64,000 nt of DNA from Cheilinus undulatus (taxonomy: Eukaryota; Chordata; Actinopteri; Labriformes; Labridae): the NCBI RefSeq assembly GCF_018320785.1, contig NC_054885.1, positions 7,824,921 through 7,888,920 on the forward strand. Reading direction: 5' to 3'. How positions within the stretch are numbered: the stretch's first letter is position 1; each line of letters begins with the position of its first letter. The notes under the pieces were generated by a model, which saw nothing but the letters and a program-made list of their open reading frames with translations, was not told the DNA's origin and did no database searches. A program made the position numbers and the translations under genes. Positions 33,199-44,700 of the stretch are shown here, piece after piece.

Positions 33199-35812
33199 TC
33201 AGTGATGCTGTCCAGTATTGCGCCTCCTGTTGGCAAACGACTCTTTGATGAAGTTCATCATCACATCCAGGCGATCCAGGTGGCGTTTGGTTACCTCTCT
33301 GATCAGCTCCCAGGACGCGGCACTGCCACCCTGTACACACAAAACGGTCAATGTTAACACCTGCATAATTTTAGTTTAATGATTATTTCGGTTTATGAAT
33401 ACCATCCAGTTTATACTTACAGTGCGGCCCAGTGTGCTTTGAGTTAACCTCCTGTAGTAATTTCTCAGTTTTCTGTCCATTTGTTCGCCAGGCGACACCT
33501 GAAGACAAAGACAGGACAAATGTTTTACTTTTTTGTCTTAAGTTGTACAATAAAATAATAATCAAGACAGCAAGTTGATGTGGCAGCGATAGATACTGAA
33601 AGATTCTGAAGTAAAGGCATTTCTTAAAGTACAACTGAAAAAGGATTGTTTGTAATGAAGATGGTTTGAATCTAGTGTTAGCCTGAAAAGAAGTCTTAAA
33701 GTTTTTACATGTAGGTAGTAAGTGAAGTAGTCTAAAGGGTTAAAACCACTTAAAAATGTGTTAGCATTAAATGGAGACAAAAAGAAAATAAGTTTAAATA
33801 AGTTCAAAATTTAACAAAATGAAAAAACAACTAGTTTGCACTGAAATGAGTGAAAGTTTTGGCTATTTTAAAGAAACTAAGCTTTTGCCTTCAAAGAAGA
33901 GCAGGCAGTTTCAAAAGTTCAAGCATTGGTTGTAGGTTTAGTTGAAGAAACGGGTTAAAGTGTTTAAATTTCTTTCTACTCACACAAACGTTCAGCTCTT
34001 CTACTTGTCTGTGGATGATTGATCGGAAGTCCTCCAATTTTCTGTTATCCCAGGAAACTGCTGTGAGGTTATCATGGTAATAGAGATGTGAAATCAGCTT
34101 CAGACTGTCTCTGACGAAAACCAGCTGAGAGTCCACCTGAAGAGAGGTAAGAGAGAGGTGAATAGAGTTCTGATTGGCTTACAAACCTATTATCTGATGT
34201 ATCATGTTGATGTTGAATGATTATGTAACAGAAGTTGTAAAATGTCTAAATAGATAGATTGATTACCTGAGCCTTGCATATTGCAGTGTAGAGTTTGTCT
34301 GGAAAGGGAACTGGACACTCGTCCTTTGTCAGTGGACCGCCCTGAAAGCAGAAGACACAAATAAAGCTTTATTTCACACTTTATGAGCTTTATGTTTAGA
34401 AACAATAGAAGCACAAAACATTGCCATTTAATAATAAGAGATCATGTTTAAGAATTTGACAAAATACTGGAATTATTTGCATGCACAATTGGAAATTTAA
34501 TCTGCTCATATGCTCTGATTTTATGATCAAATTATCATCTTTATGCTTTTTTTTTTATCATTTTGTGTAACTTTTGCATTATTTTTTCCAATAGACACTG
34601 ATCAATCAATTTAATATTTTTCTTATTTGATATGTACTAAATCAGATGTGATGTAATGTTTTTCCATGGATGGAAAAAAATGATGGTTAATATATTTAGG
34701 GTTCGTACAGATCCTTGAAAAGTCTTTAAACAGTCTTAAATTAGACTTTTGAAATTTAAGGCCTTTAAAAGTCTTATTTTCACTTGAGAGGTCTGAAATT
34801 TCAGATTGCATTTTGTATAAGACATGTCTATAAAATCTAACAACCTTGTACAATTTGTTCTTTTCTCTTTCTTTGTTTGTCTAGTTATTATACGACTCAC
34901 CAACATTAAATAATCCAAAAAAAAAAAAAAAAGTGTAAAGTCCACTCTTATTTTGAAAGGTCATTCTCCTTTTTATCAATCAAAATGTTTAAAGAACACG
35001 AATCATCTCAGCAAGTTTTGTGTAGCTGTGTTATGATAAATATTACTATACACTATAATGATAAAATAGAGGAATCAAATGTGACAGGAATCAGAAATTT
35101 GGGGGTTTATGACCCAAAACATCTTCTGTCATAAACAGTCCATTAAATCAGAAAGTTCAGTCCTGGTCAAACAATCTCACAGGCCAATATTTTTTTTTAT
35201 TTTGACTGCTTGTTTTGCAAAAAGTGGTATTCATTTTTCTTGGTTCAGGTGTGGAAAAAGTCTTTTTTTTTTTTAGTCAATGCATGAAGATTTATGTCAC
35301 TTCCTTGAATTGTGACTGATTCCATTATTTATTTTTAACTTAATGATAAAAATTTACCGAGTTTGCTGTGTTAATAAAATCCAGAAAAATAATTTCCATA
35401 AATGTAAAACAGTTTTGTGCATGTTTCAGTATTTTTATAAACGTCATCTGTACACGGGTATTAACATCAGTCTCAGATTTACAAATTTTATCTGTTTATC
35501 CTTTTTTGATTGTAACCACTGGTAGAGTCGTGAATCACCTCCAGTACCTCTGAGGAACAATTTTAACACTTGAAACTCTGTCAAGAACCCTCCAAACCCT
35601 CTTTAAGGACCCCTTACAGTTACTTAAGGCCCCTTTGAAGCCCCCCACACCCCTGAGGTAAGTCAGTAAAGTTATTTTGGACTTACCATTTGCAGGATGA
35701 GATCCATGGATTGGCCACTGAGGTGACCAAAGCGACTGCTGACCCAGTCACAGCAGAGAGCAGGTGACAGGACGCTGCAGAGCACGAAGAATACGTTTGT
35801 CCAGCTTGGCAT
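33199..35812 (-). CDS. ifnd: Type I interferon, gene 2, group I IFNd-like (187 aa, five exons)
   Basis: A secreted antiviral cytokine. The exons are 35687-35812, 34267-34341, 33984-34136, 33421-33498 and 33199-33330 (with stop). All junctions are phase 0 with GT-AG borders. The signal peptide is MPSWTNVFFVLCSVLSPALC, and the mature N-terminus CDWVSSRFGHLSGQS is typical of group I fish interferons. Exon 2 has GGPLTKDECPVPFP, and exon 3 has SQLVFVRDSLKLISHLYYHD then NLTAVSWDNRKLEDF, ending ELNVC. Exon 4 has RNYYRRLTQSTLGRT and exon 5 has GGSAASWELIREVTKRHLDR. The group I disulfide pair would be CDW with ELNVC. Two further cysteines (DEC, AIC) are present. The gene is in the same orientation as gene 1, 12.7 kb away. 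The IFNd name rests on remembered family motifs and should be read as IFNd-like. Confidence 0.94.
34680..34830 (-). repeat. Short AAAGTCTTAAA-type interspersed repeat in interferon-2 intron 1
   Basis: The plus strand reads CAGATCCTTGAAAAGTCTTT, then repeated AAGTCTTA/TTTAAGG units. This resembles a common fish repeat rich in AAAGTCTTGAAATTTAA. No coding content is seen. Confidence 0.4.
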
Positions 35813-35889
35813 GATGAAGATAAAAATGAGTTAAATGATCGCGGGCTGCAGACTGAGCTGTGAATGAACATCCTTGTAATCTGAGCTCA

Positions 35890-35935
35890 GGATTTTTATT
35901 CCAGTCAGAAAAGAGAAAGCCTGTAAGAAATTCCC
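35890..35935 (-). promoter_or_regulatory. Proximal promoter of interferon gene 2 (TATA-like, IRF, kappa-B)
   Basis: Within 125 bp above the ATG, in gene orientation, lie a kappa-B-like GGGAATTTC (35927-35935), an IRF-type element that reads GAAAAGAGAAAG on plus (35908-35919), and a TATA-like AATAAAAATCC (35890-35900). The order and spacing suit virus-inducible transcription. Function is inferred. Confidence 0.5.
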
Positions 35936-36321
35936 TCAGTCTTTCTACTCTCCCTTTCTACACACACAACACCCATGCAGGCACACACAGTGACCTGCTG
36001 GTTAGGGGTTTTTCCCTCCACTATAAGATAATCTATAAAGAAGTAATGAGACTATTGCAAAAAAAAAAAAAAAAAAAAATCACAATAAAAGAATCGCATT
36101 ATAAACATTTTATTACAAGTTCAGAACTGATGCTGATGAAGATTTAACTGTAATCAGATTAGTTTTATTCAAGAATGTAAATGTGACAGTGTTCATTTAA
36201 AATAAGAATATATTTATTTTATTTATTCATTCAAATGTATACTAGTATAAAAATACTTCTGCCTTCAGGTTTACAACTGAAATGTTCTTTTTCTCACTGT
36301 GGGAAGTTTATTTAGCACTGT

Positions 36322-36358
36322 GGAAGTCCCTTCACTTTCATTTTCCGAACCAGTTTCA
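36322..36358 (-). promoter_or_regulatory. Distal IRF + NF-kappa-B composite element of interferon gene 2
   Basis: In gene orientation the sequence reads GAAACTGG, then GGAAAATGAAAGTGAA (36331-36346), directly abutting GGGACTTCC (36322-36330). GAAAATGAAA is a perfect GAAANNGAAA ISRE core. The arrangement resembles the PRDIII-PRDI-PRDII order of the mammalian IFNB1 enhancer. It lies about 510 bp above the ATG. Confidence 0.55.
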
Positions 36359-36359
36359 A

Positions 36360-37515
36360 GAGGAAGTCTCTCTAACTTGAGGCTTAACAAAATAAAAGCG
36401 CACACCCGTTGTATCTGCTTTTAGAAGTGCAAAGATTCAACAGTTAAACAAAGCAGAGCTTAAAAAGAGTGTTTGTGTGAGAAAGCAGTAAACTTATGTC
36501 TCAAAACAGCACGCCCAGTGTCAGTTTGTAGGTTTTATTGTTTTATATTGAAGGCAGAGCTATCTCTAGTTTATACAGCTGACATCATCGTTGTTTCCTT
36601 TTTCTCTTGCCTAGTTTTCACGTTTTGGTTGTCAAGGGAACTGTTACTGATGATGAAATTTCATGTTGTCATCCTAAAGGTGAAAGCAAAAAAAAGGTGT
36701 TTTCATTTTTTTTTTTTTTTTTTTTTTTTTTACACTTTGAAATTGTTTGTCATTAGAAAAAGTTTGAAGGGTCCAAGCCAGTCTTTTTTCCATTTTTAGT
36801 CAGGTTTACCTCACTTTATAACTCCCTGATCTTTGAAGAGAAAGAAAATGTAAAAGATTCCTTTAATAATTACAAAGATGTATTCAGTGAACACCTTAAT
36901 ATTCAATTAAATATATATTTTTGATATATACTTTTACATATTATAGAAGATATTGTATAAAATACATTAATTCATGCATACTTTCAAAGAGATAAATCTA
37001 TTTTATTTGAGTTTTTCTTTACAGTGACTGTTGTGATGTTATATTTATGATATATTTTACATTTTTTAACATTTTAAACTCTTTAAAACATTATCTTATA
37101 TTACATTGTGCAGCAGCTCTCATGTTTTCAGTTATTATCTTGTTGTTTGACACAACACATGAAAATGAAAAAATGTTAAATTTTTTTAAAGAAATTTTTG
37201 TTGATAAATTCAAATTCAGAAAACTGCATTTCCCTCTCAGGAGAGCAAGTCAAGATTCAAGATATCAATTTTCAGATGGAATCAATGCTTATTGATTATC
37301 AGACTTCTACGTCAGTTTGGCAAAAGTCACACAAACTGCCACTAATTTAACTGATCAGGGATTTTATTAGGCCTATTTGATTAGAATTATGTCAAGATAG
37401 AATGCATTTTTTAAAAACCTGCCTTAATCTTCATTATAAAACAGTTTAGGGCATATGCTCAAAGAATATAAAAGTCTGAAAAAGCTTCATAACAGGCACA
37501 GTGAGATTATATTGT
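36360..37515. other. Spacer, AT-rich, no gene recognised
   Basis: A T run of about 27 lies at 36706-36732. Several short AT-rich open frames occur but none has a motif or codon pattern that I can support. Confidence 0.4.
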
Positions 37516-37520
37516 ACCTT

Positions 37521-37994
37521 ACTGTTATGTGGTAAAGTGTAGACCCAGAAGGCAGAACCAGACTTGACAAAGTTTTAACAGATTTATTGTAAACAGAATT
37601 CTTTTCACAGTGAGGGGAGGGAATCTGGTGAGTGAGTGCCGAGGCTGGCTATGGTGAGGCAAACGAGAGAGGCGCCGGAAGAGAAGAACGCAGGGCAGGG
37701 TTAGCAATGAGGTCAAAAACACTGGAGACAATCTTCACAAGAAATATCAGTAGAGATTTTGAGACCAATGTTTACCACGAGGAGGAGCTGTCAATTCTCT
37801 GGCACTGAGGAGAGTCTCTGCAGGCTTCTTAAAGGGAGCATGATCACCAATCAGAGACAGGTGAGTCCGATCAACCTCAGCGCTGCGGGGGAAGGGAGCA
37901 AACTCAGAGGAAACAAAGTGGAGTTAACCACAATCACCACCAACAGGAACCAGAAATGCCCAAAATAAAACCAGAATCAAAGAAACCACCACAC
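37521..37994 (-). mobile_element. LTR-like fossil (probable solo LTR)
   Basis: On the minus strand this block reads TGTGGTGGTTTC to CCACATAACA, starting TG and ending CA. It contains CTGATTGGTGATCATG (CCAAT-like), CCCTTTAAGAAGCC, an AATAAA at about 37577-37583 and a CTGCCTTCTGGGTCTACAC stretch after it, in the order expected of promoter, poly(A) signal and U5 in an LTR. ACCTT occurs at both flanks but does not fit cleanly with the TG...CA ends, so the borders are approximate. No internal genes are seen. Confidence 0.45.
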
Positions 37995-38011
37995 CTTTTT
38001 ATATTAAATAT

Positions 38012-38075
38012 AATTGGATAACAATGATAATAATAGTAGTAGTAGTAATAATAATAGTAATAATAATAAGCTGCT
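38012..38075 (+). repeat. AAT/AGT trinucleotide microsatellite
   Basis: Imperfect run of AATAAT and AGTAGT units. Confidence 0.85.
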
Positions 38076-38508
38076 ATAAGGCTAATTGGCCCATAATTAG
38101 TGTAGTTTTGTGTGTGTTTCTTTTTAGTAATATAATGTAATAATCCAGATGTAGTGTACTTTAAATATATAGATAGATATATACTTGAACTTCAAAAAAA
38201 CCTGAAATGTTGAAGTTTTTAAACTTTAATGTAAAGATTACTGCATGAAGACAAAAATAAACTGAATCAATGAAACCGAATCAAGATGCTGAAATGAAGG
38301 AAACAACAGTTCCTGTGCGGCACTGTGATTGGTCTAATGTAGAGTACACCGATTAATTCTGCATTCTAGGATTCAGAAAACAAGCGTTACAGGATGTTAT
38401 TTCAGTATCTCAGACAAACAGTTGATAGACTATGTTTTTTTATTTTTTTTTTTAAATACATTTAATTAAAGTGTTAGTTTTAGATAGTCTGGTCCACTTC
38501 TTACCAGT

Positions 38509-38575
38509 AGGTGGCGGAAATGCACCATTTCGTTGTTTGCCAACCGCCAATTAATCCCAAGAAAGAAGAAGAAGG
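38509..38575 (+). repeat. Short AGTAGGTGGCGG...GAAGAAGAAG repeat at the rdm1 promoter
   Basis: AGTAGGTGGCGGAAATGCAC, then TTTGCCAACCGCCAATTAAT and AAGAAAGAAGAAGAAGG, is a widely dispersed short vertebrate repeat. It abuts the putative rdm1 promoter. Confidence 0.55.
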
Positions 38576-38587
38576 ATCCTGCATTCT

Positions 38588-38671
38588 GATTGGTTATTCC
38601 AGCAGATCCCGCCCCTTAGCAGAAACGCGGCAAACTTTCAGCGAGTACCAAGTAGAAAACGAAAACAAGCA
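38588..38671 (+). promoter_or_regulatory. Putative rdm1 promoter and non-coding first exon
   Basis: An inverted CCAAT box (CTGATTGGTT, 38587-38596) and a GC box (CCCGCCCC, 38608-38615) precede a GC-richer stretch. That stretch ends in a good donor, AAGCA then GTGAGT (exon end at 38671). The coding start is 3 kb further on and has an acceptor just before it, so a 5' UTR exon is expected upstream. This is the best candidate, but the transcription start is not shown. Confidence 0.4.
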
Positions 38672-39529
38672 GTGAGTAAATTCAGTTTTCTCGACTTAAA
38701 AGACAAAAAATGAGCCTCAACGGGTAGCCAGTTAATATTCAGATATGTGCTATTGTCCGTAACTGTAAGAAACCACCCTAAAACTTAATTTTAAGGCTGT
38801 ATCCTTATTGCATGTAATACTTTTAACTGTTAAAACATTTTCTAATAAGTGTCTTTCCCCGGTCTTTTCCTGCCTAATTTTTTAGTGGCAAATCGCTAAT
38901 GATTAGAGAATTGATATATTCAGTTGTGTTTGCAGTATACTTCGGTAAAAAGGGTTAAATTAGGAGATTTTTAAGTAGAGTTTGGACTTTGCTCCCTGTC
39001 TGTTGCCTGCTTCCTGCTACAAATGCATGATAGTGGATTTGTGCAGATGTCAAATATGCCGATATTTGCGGATTTATTTTTTCAGATACCTTAATAAACA
39101 CCCTTTAATTTTATCATAAAGATTTGAGTTGTATTTCTTAGCATATAGAAAACACAAAACCATGTGATTTTATTTCCTTTCTTTCTTAATATTGCAACAT
39201 AAACTTTAACCTCCTGGGACTTGAGCTTTTGTTTGGAAAGCATGTTTAGTTTTTCTCACTTATTTGGGAGCAGTAGGACCTGATCAGTTTAAAACCTAAA
39301 CCTTGTCTTTGAACAGGAAGTAGTTTTCACCAAAACATGATGTCTGCATCTGTGGACAGCGGGCTTATCTTACTATAGGACACATAAGAAAGTTTGGTTT
39401 TATTAATATTTTGAATTTTTTTATGCATTTTGAGTGTGTTTCAGTCAGTGAGAAAATGAGTCAGTCATTCAGACATATGGTGTAGTCTTTCTGATGAAGT
39501 AACTTGTTAAGGACTAACTAACTAACTCA

Positions 39530-40374
39530 GTGACATCTTTTAAATCACTTCTTAAAACTCATTTTATAGACTCGCTTTTATGTGATGTCTTCTAATGTCT
39601 TCTAATGTCTTTTATTCCCTCTTTCTAACAGTTTTCTCTTTAAATTTCCCTCTGCTTCCTGAACCTTTACCTTAATGCTTCTGTCTGCTCCTCTCTGATT
39701 TTTTTATCTTGCTTGTTTCTTATTGCCACCGTATCTCTTCTTTTCTCCCAGTTATTTTCAGAGCTTTTACCCCTCCTCCTCTTTTATTCTCTTAACCTCT
39801 TTATGTCGCTGTGTCCTTAAATATTGTTATTATGATTTTATCAGGACTAGTATTTTACCACTTCGTGCGTTTTAATTTTTGTATTATGACTCATTTATCC
39901 GTACACATCTTAATTGCTTTGATTCTACTTCTTACTGCTTTGATTCATATTCCTTTTTGTCTCCCCCTATTATTTTATTGCTCTTACATTTCTGGTCCTT
40001 AGGTCTCTCTTTTATGTAGCTGGGTTTCCTGTGTTGTCTGGATTCGTCTAGGTTATTCTGGGTTTTTAGTTCTTTGTTTTATTTTTTTCTTGGTCTTTAG
40101 TTTTACTCTGGAATTTTACATATCAATGGTTTCCAGCTTGTCATGTTTTCTGACTCTGTAATGGGTCCACTAGGATGATTATGATGTTACATTGCTGGCT
40201 TTATCTTTCATGGATTCCCCTGTTGTTGCGGTTTTGTCCTGCTATGTTCTTTGCTTGTGTTATGATGATGCTCTGTTTTATTTGTGTTTCTGCTTATTGT
40301 CAAAGCACTTTGCAAACCTCTGTTTTTAAAGGTGCTATACAAATAAAGTTATTATTATTATTATTATTATTATT
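39530..40374 (+). mobile_element. L2-like LINE 3' end with (TTA)n tail
   Basis: Near 39527-39580 the translation SVTSFKSLLKTHFIDS resembles the C-terminus of L2-type ORF2. The 3' UTR runs to CAAAGCACTTTGCAAACCTC, then GGTGCTATACAAATAAAGTT, ending in (ATT)n at 40347-40374, the typical L2-type hairpin tail. It is heavily 5' truncated and lies in the probable first intron of rdm1. Confidence 0.7.
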
Positions 40375-40389
40375 AAGCTTCCTTAAATG

Positions 40390-41690
40390 TTGTGGAGATC
40401 CTGGAAAATTCCCTTTAAAATAATAAGAGATTCCCCAAACATAAAACATCCCTCTAAATCCACTAAAATGTCTCAGACATAACCAAAAATATGTCTAGAA
40501 ATTTAAAAATATTTCAAAATGTCCTCAAATATTCAACAAATTTTCTGTAAGCTTTTCTGAAAAAGACCCAAAGATTTACATTAAATTCCTGAAAAATTTC
40601 AAGCACATTCCCCCAAATTTTAAATCAGATTCATGTAAAAAATACAAATAAATTTTCTCATAGTTCCATGGAAAATCATGTAAAAATTTCCAAACATGTT
40701 TCCTCAAAATATCCAAACAAATTTCCTAAAAGTTAATGAAAATTTAGAAGAAATTTCCAATTAAATATCTAAAAAAAATTAAGTCAATTCCTCAAAACCC
40801 TGTAAAGGTGCCAAAATATTTTAAAGCACTCTACCAAACAATTTGAACATATCCCAACTAATTTTTCAGGAAAATTCCTGACAATTTCAAAATGAATTCT
40901 CCAAACATTCTGAGCAGATTATTTAACATCAAATTTTATTTAGTTGTTTCTGAATTGATTTCTGTAGAAAAAGTAGGAAAGCCTCATTGTGCTCGTAGGA
41001 TCTCAGGAGGTTAAACCAGTTGTATTAAAATAACAGATCACATCTTGCAACAGTGTCAGCTTTATGTATAAGGTGCATATTTAATTATTAATATGTAGTC
41101 CTTGTATTATTCTAGAACTCTAACCACATATTTTTGCTTCTATTTTCAGCAGATTGCAGGGCATTGCGTGTTAGATGCTCAAACTTTCAGGGGAAGGACC
41201 CCCATACAAACTCTCGCTACTCGCGCCTCACTTTAGATGTTTTCACTGTGAATTTCTACAACCGCACAGAAGCGAAGCTTCGCTGCCACTGCGCCTTACA
41301 GCATTCATACTGAGACTGTGAGGGTGTGATATTACTCATCTAAGAATTCACAGTGAAGATGAAACCTCACAGGGGAGTAAATATCATGGCTTTAAATCCG
41401 TGAACTAGGCTCTCGTTTACTTTATTTGATGACTCTGGGGGTTAAGCTTTTGGATCTGACTAGCTGGTTCCTCTTTTCCACAGGCTGACAACTCCATAGA
41501 TTAGTGGAAAGCTCTGTCAATGCTTAACCCTTTAAGGCAAAGCATTATGGGACATTTGTTCACTGTGCCAGCATGTAAGGCCAAATATCAACTGTACATA
41601 TCTGCAGAAAATATTCATATTCCTGCAAATAACCTTAATGAACTTTGAGCTGTTATCTACTGATAAAATGATATGATCCTGATTTTTCTG
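40390..41690. other. Rdm1 5' intron, nothing further recognised
   Basis: AT-rich DNA with recurring AAATTTCCTAAA-like words (40380-40900), possibly a very degenerate repeat. No exon is seen. Confidence 0.35.
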
Positions 41691-41706
41691 TCTGTGTGCA
41701 GGTGTG

Positions 41707-44700
41707 ATGGAGGTGGACATCCTGGAGTTCAAGGTTCCCATGGAGAACAACAAAACTCTGTTTGTGTGGGGCATCCAGCCATCTCACACTGAAGCTCACA
41801 TCTATGTGAGTCCAACAGGCTGAATATCTTTATAGTGTTAAATCTGTACTGACAGTTGACATTGTAAAACCTCCTAATCTTAGAAAATCTCTCTTCATCA
41901 GACAGTTTTTTTATGTCTGTGTTCTTCTTCAGGACAGGTTGCATCGTGTGTTCTCCTCCTTCGGGCCCCTCTACCTGTTGAAGGTGTGTCCTAACGCTCC
42001 CCTCAGCCCGCCCGGGTTTTACGCCCTCATCAAGTTCTACTCCGCTGCTCAGGCCTCGAAGGCTCAACGGCAGACTGACGGACGCTCGCTGTTCCAGGAC
42101 TCTCCCGTCAAGGTCGTTACCTCATGGTGGTCTTCTTCTCGACTTAAAGCTTTGGCACACTTTCTCTGTTGACTTCTAGTTGACTTCTTTTTCTGCTATT
42201 CTTTAAAACCTACAAATGCACACTGCAGTTTTAAACAAACTTTGCCTCTTTCGTCCTTCTTCCACCATTTTTAAAAGCGCATGTATGTCTTCTCTTCTTT
42301 TTTATTCATCTTCTTTCATGTATGTTAGCTTGAGGGTAACTAGAGGTTACATGCTGCACCTCTCCAGCTCCTTTTTTTTTAACTGATTTGAAATTCTCAA
42401 CCCCCCTTTTTACAACAAAATTAACAGCTAAAATTAAAAATTGAGTCAAGACGTAAACGAGGCAGAGAGAGCAGTTTAAATTTTATGAATAGAATACAAA
42501 ACAACAAAATAATAAGCATTCATAAATAAATATAGAACATGCAGATTAAAGGAGAAACACTTTGATTAATCCAGATGTTTCCTGCAGTGTGTACTTGTGC
42601 CTCTAGGAGATGAATGTAGTTTTAGTTGTTGAGCAGAAGGGGGCAGTGTTGTTCAACATGAGGCTCAGGACATGTTTGCATGAATCTGGCAGTCAAAGAT
42701 AACAAAGCTGGGGTTTTATGATAATCTCATATTATTTCTCTCTTTGTCAAGATTACTGCCTTTATTTAATACCCACAAAATCATATTAAATATGTATATT
42801 TTTAACTGTTTTATCATTTTCTTTTGAATGATGATCCCCTATGATGTAGGTCACTTGCAACTATAACTTACTGTGTTTATGCAATCAAGCAAGAGTAAAG
42901 TTACACATAACCTTTAGTATAAAAATTCACATAAACTTTGAATTTAGATAAACATCACATCAGGATCAGAAATTCTTTTTTAAAACCCAGGGGGAAATTT
43001 GGCTGTTAGAGTCAAGGTCAGGCTAGTTAAAACCAACTAAATAACAAAAACTAGAAATGTAAACATAATTGTGTTAAACTGAGATTGAAATATAAAATAG
43101 GCTTAACAAATACATGAAAACTAACTTAAACTTCATTGCGTGCTTGCAAAACTAACTAAAACAGCCTTTGATTTAGTCTTTGACACGTGCATATTGACTG
43201 CAACCAACACCCAAAGCTGAGGAGAGTAAAATGACCTGATTTGATTGAGTAGGACTCCACACAAAGGTAATTTTTTGGCCTTGAGTTGAACTCAAACATC
43301 AAATACAAATGAATGAATTAAGGAGTGAAGAGTAGCCTATTTTAATGTATTTTTAAAAATGATATAATATTTACTTTTTTCTGGTCCTGGGGCTCCCCCC
43401 TTGATAAATATCCCATATTAGTATGGGTGCTGGATATTATTGGTCTGATATTGGTGTCGGCAGATTTCAATATATCTGCTGGTATTCACATCCAATATTT
43501 TGGCTGTGAATATCAGCATATATTGACTGTAAATTTTGGCCATATCTATACATATATAAATTAGTTTCAAGATCAGGCTGGACCAACAGACCTACAGTAC
43601 CAGTCAAAAGTTTGGACACACCTTGTTTTTCAAAGGTTTTTCTTTACTTTTATGGTTTTTCTACATTGTAGATTAATAACAAAGACATCAAAACTTTGAA
43701 CGAACACATATGGAATAATGTTTAAACCAGAATTAAACCAAAATATGTTTTGTATTTTAGATTCTTCAAACTAGCCGTCTTTTGCTCTGATGACAGCTTG
43801 GCACACATCTGCCATCCTCTCTGTCAACTCATGAGGTAGTCACCAGGAACGGCTTTCCAACCATCTTGAAGGAGTTCTCAGAGGTGCTGAGCACTTGTTG
43901 GCTGCTTTGCCTTCACTTTGCAGTCCAACTCATCCCAAACCATCTCAAATGGGTTAAGGCACGGGTTCAGTTTCATGTTTTGACCTTTTTGAACAAATTA
44001 ATTTACTTTTCTCAGATTGTGAGCTTTTAAACTTATCTTTTTAGCTTGTTAAATGTCAAAACTTTTATCATCAGTGCTGTTTTTTTCATATTTTATTACT
44101 GGTGAAATGAGATTGACAGTTTCTGGTTAAAAAGATGACCCTGTTAGGCCTTCAGGTTAGACCTGAATCCAGAGTCCGGCCCCTGCTGTGATTGAGTTTG
44201 ACACCCCTGTGTTAAGGTCTGGTGTTTGCAGAGGCCAGTTCATCTGATGCAGCACCTCATCACTCTCTTTCTTGATAAAATAGACCTTACATAGTTTGGA
44301 GATGTGTTTGAGGTCACTATCTTTTAAAAAAAAAACAAATGATAGTCCCACTAAGTGGAAACCAGATGGGGTGGCGTGCCCCTGCAGATTGCTGTGGTAG
44401 CCATGCTGGATGAGCGAGCCTTGAATTTTGAAAAATCCCCAACTGTGTCACCAGCAAAGCACCTCCACACAATCACAGCTCCTCCTCCATGCTTTATGGT
44501 TGGAACAACACCTATAGGAAACATCCACTCACCTTTTCTGCATCTCACAAAGACACAGCAGGTGGAACAAAAATCTCAAATTTCTACTCATCAGACCAAA
44601 GATTACTACATTATTCCATACGTGCTCTTTCAGATTTTGATGTCTTTGATATTAATCTACAATGTAGAAAATAGTAAAAATGGAGAAAAACCTTTGAAAA

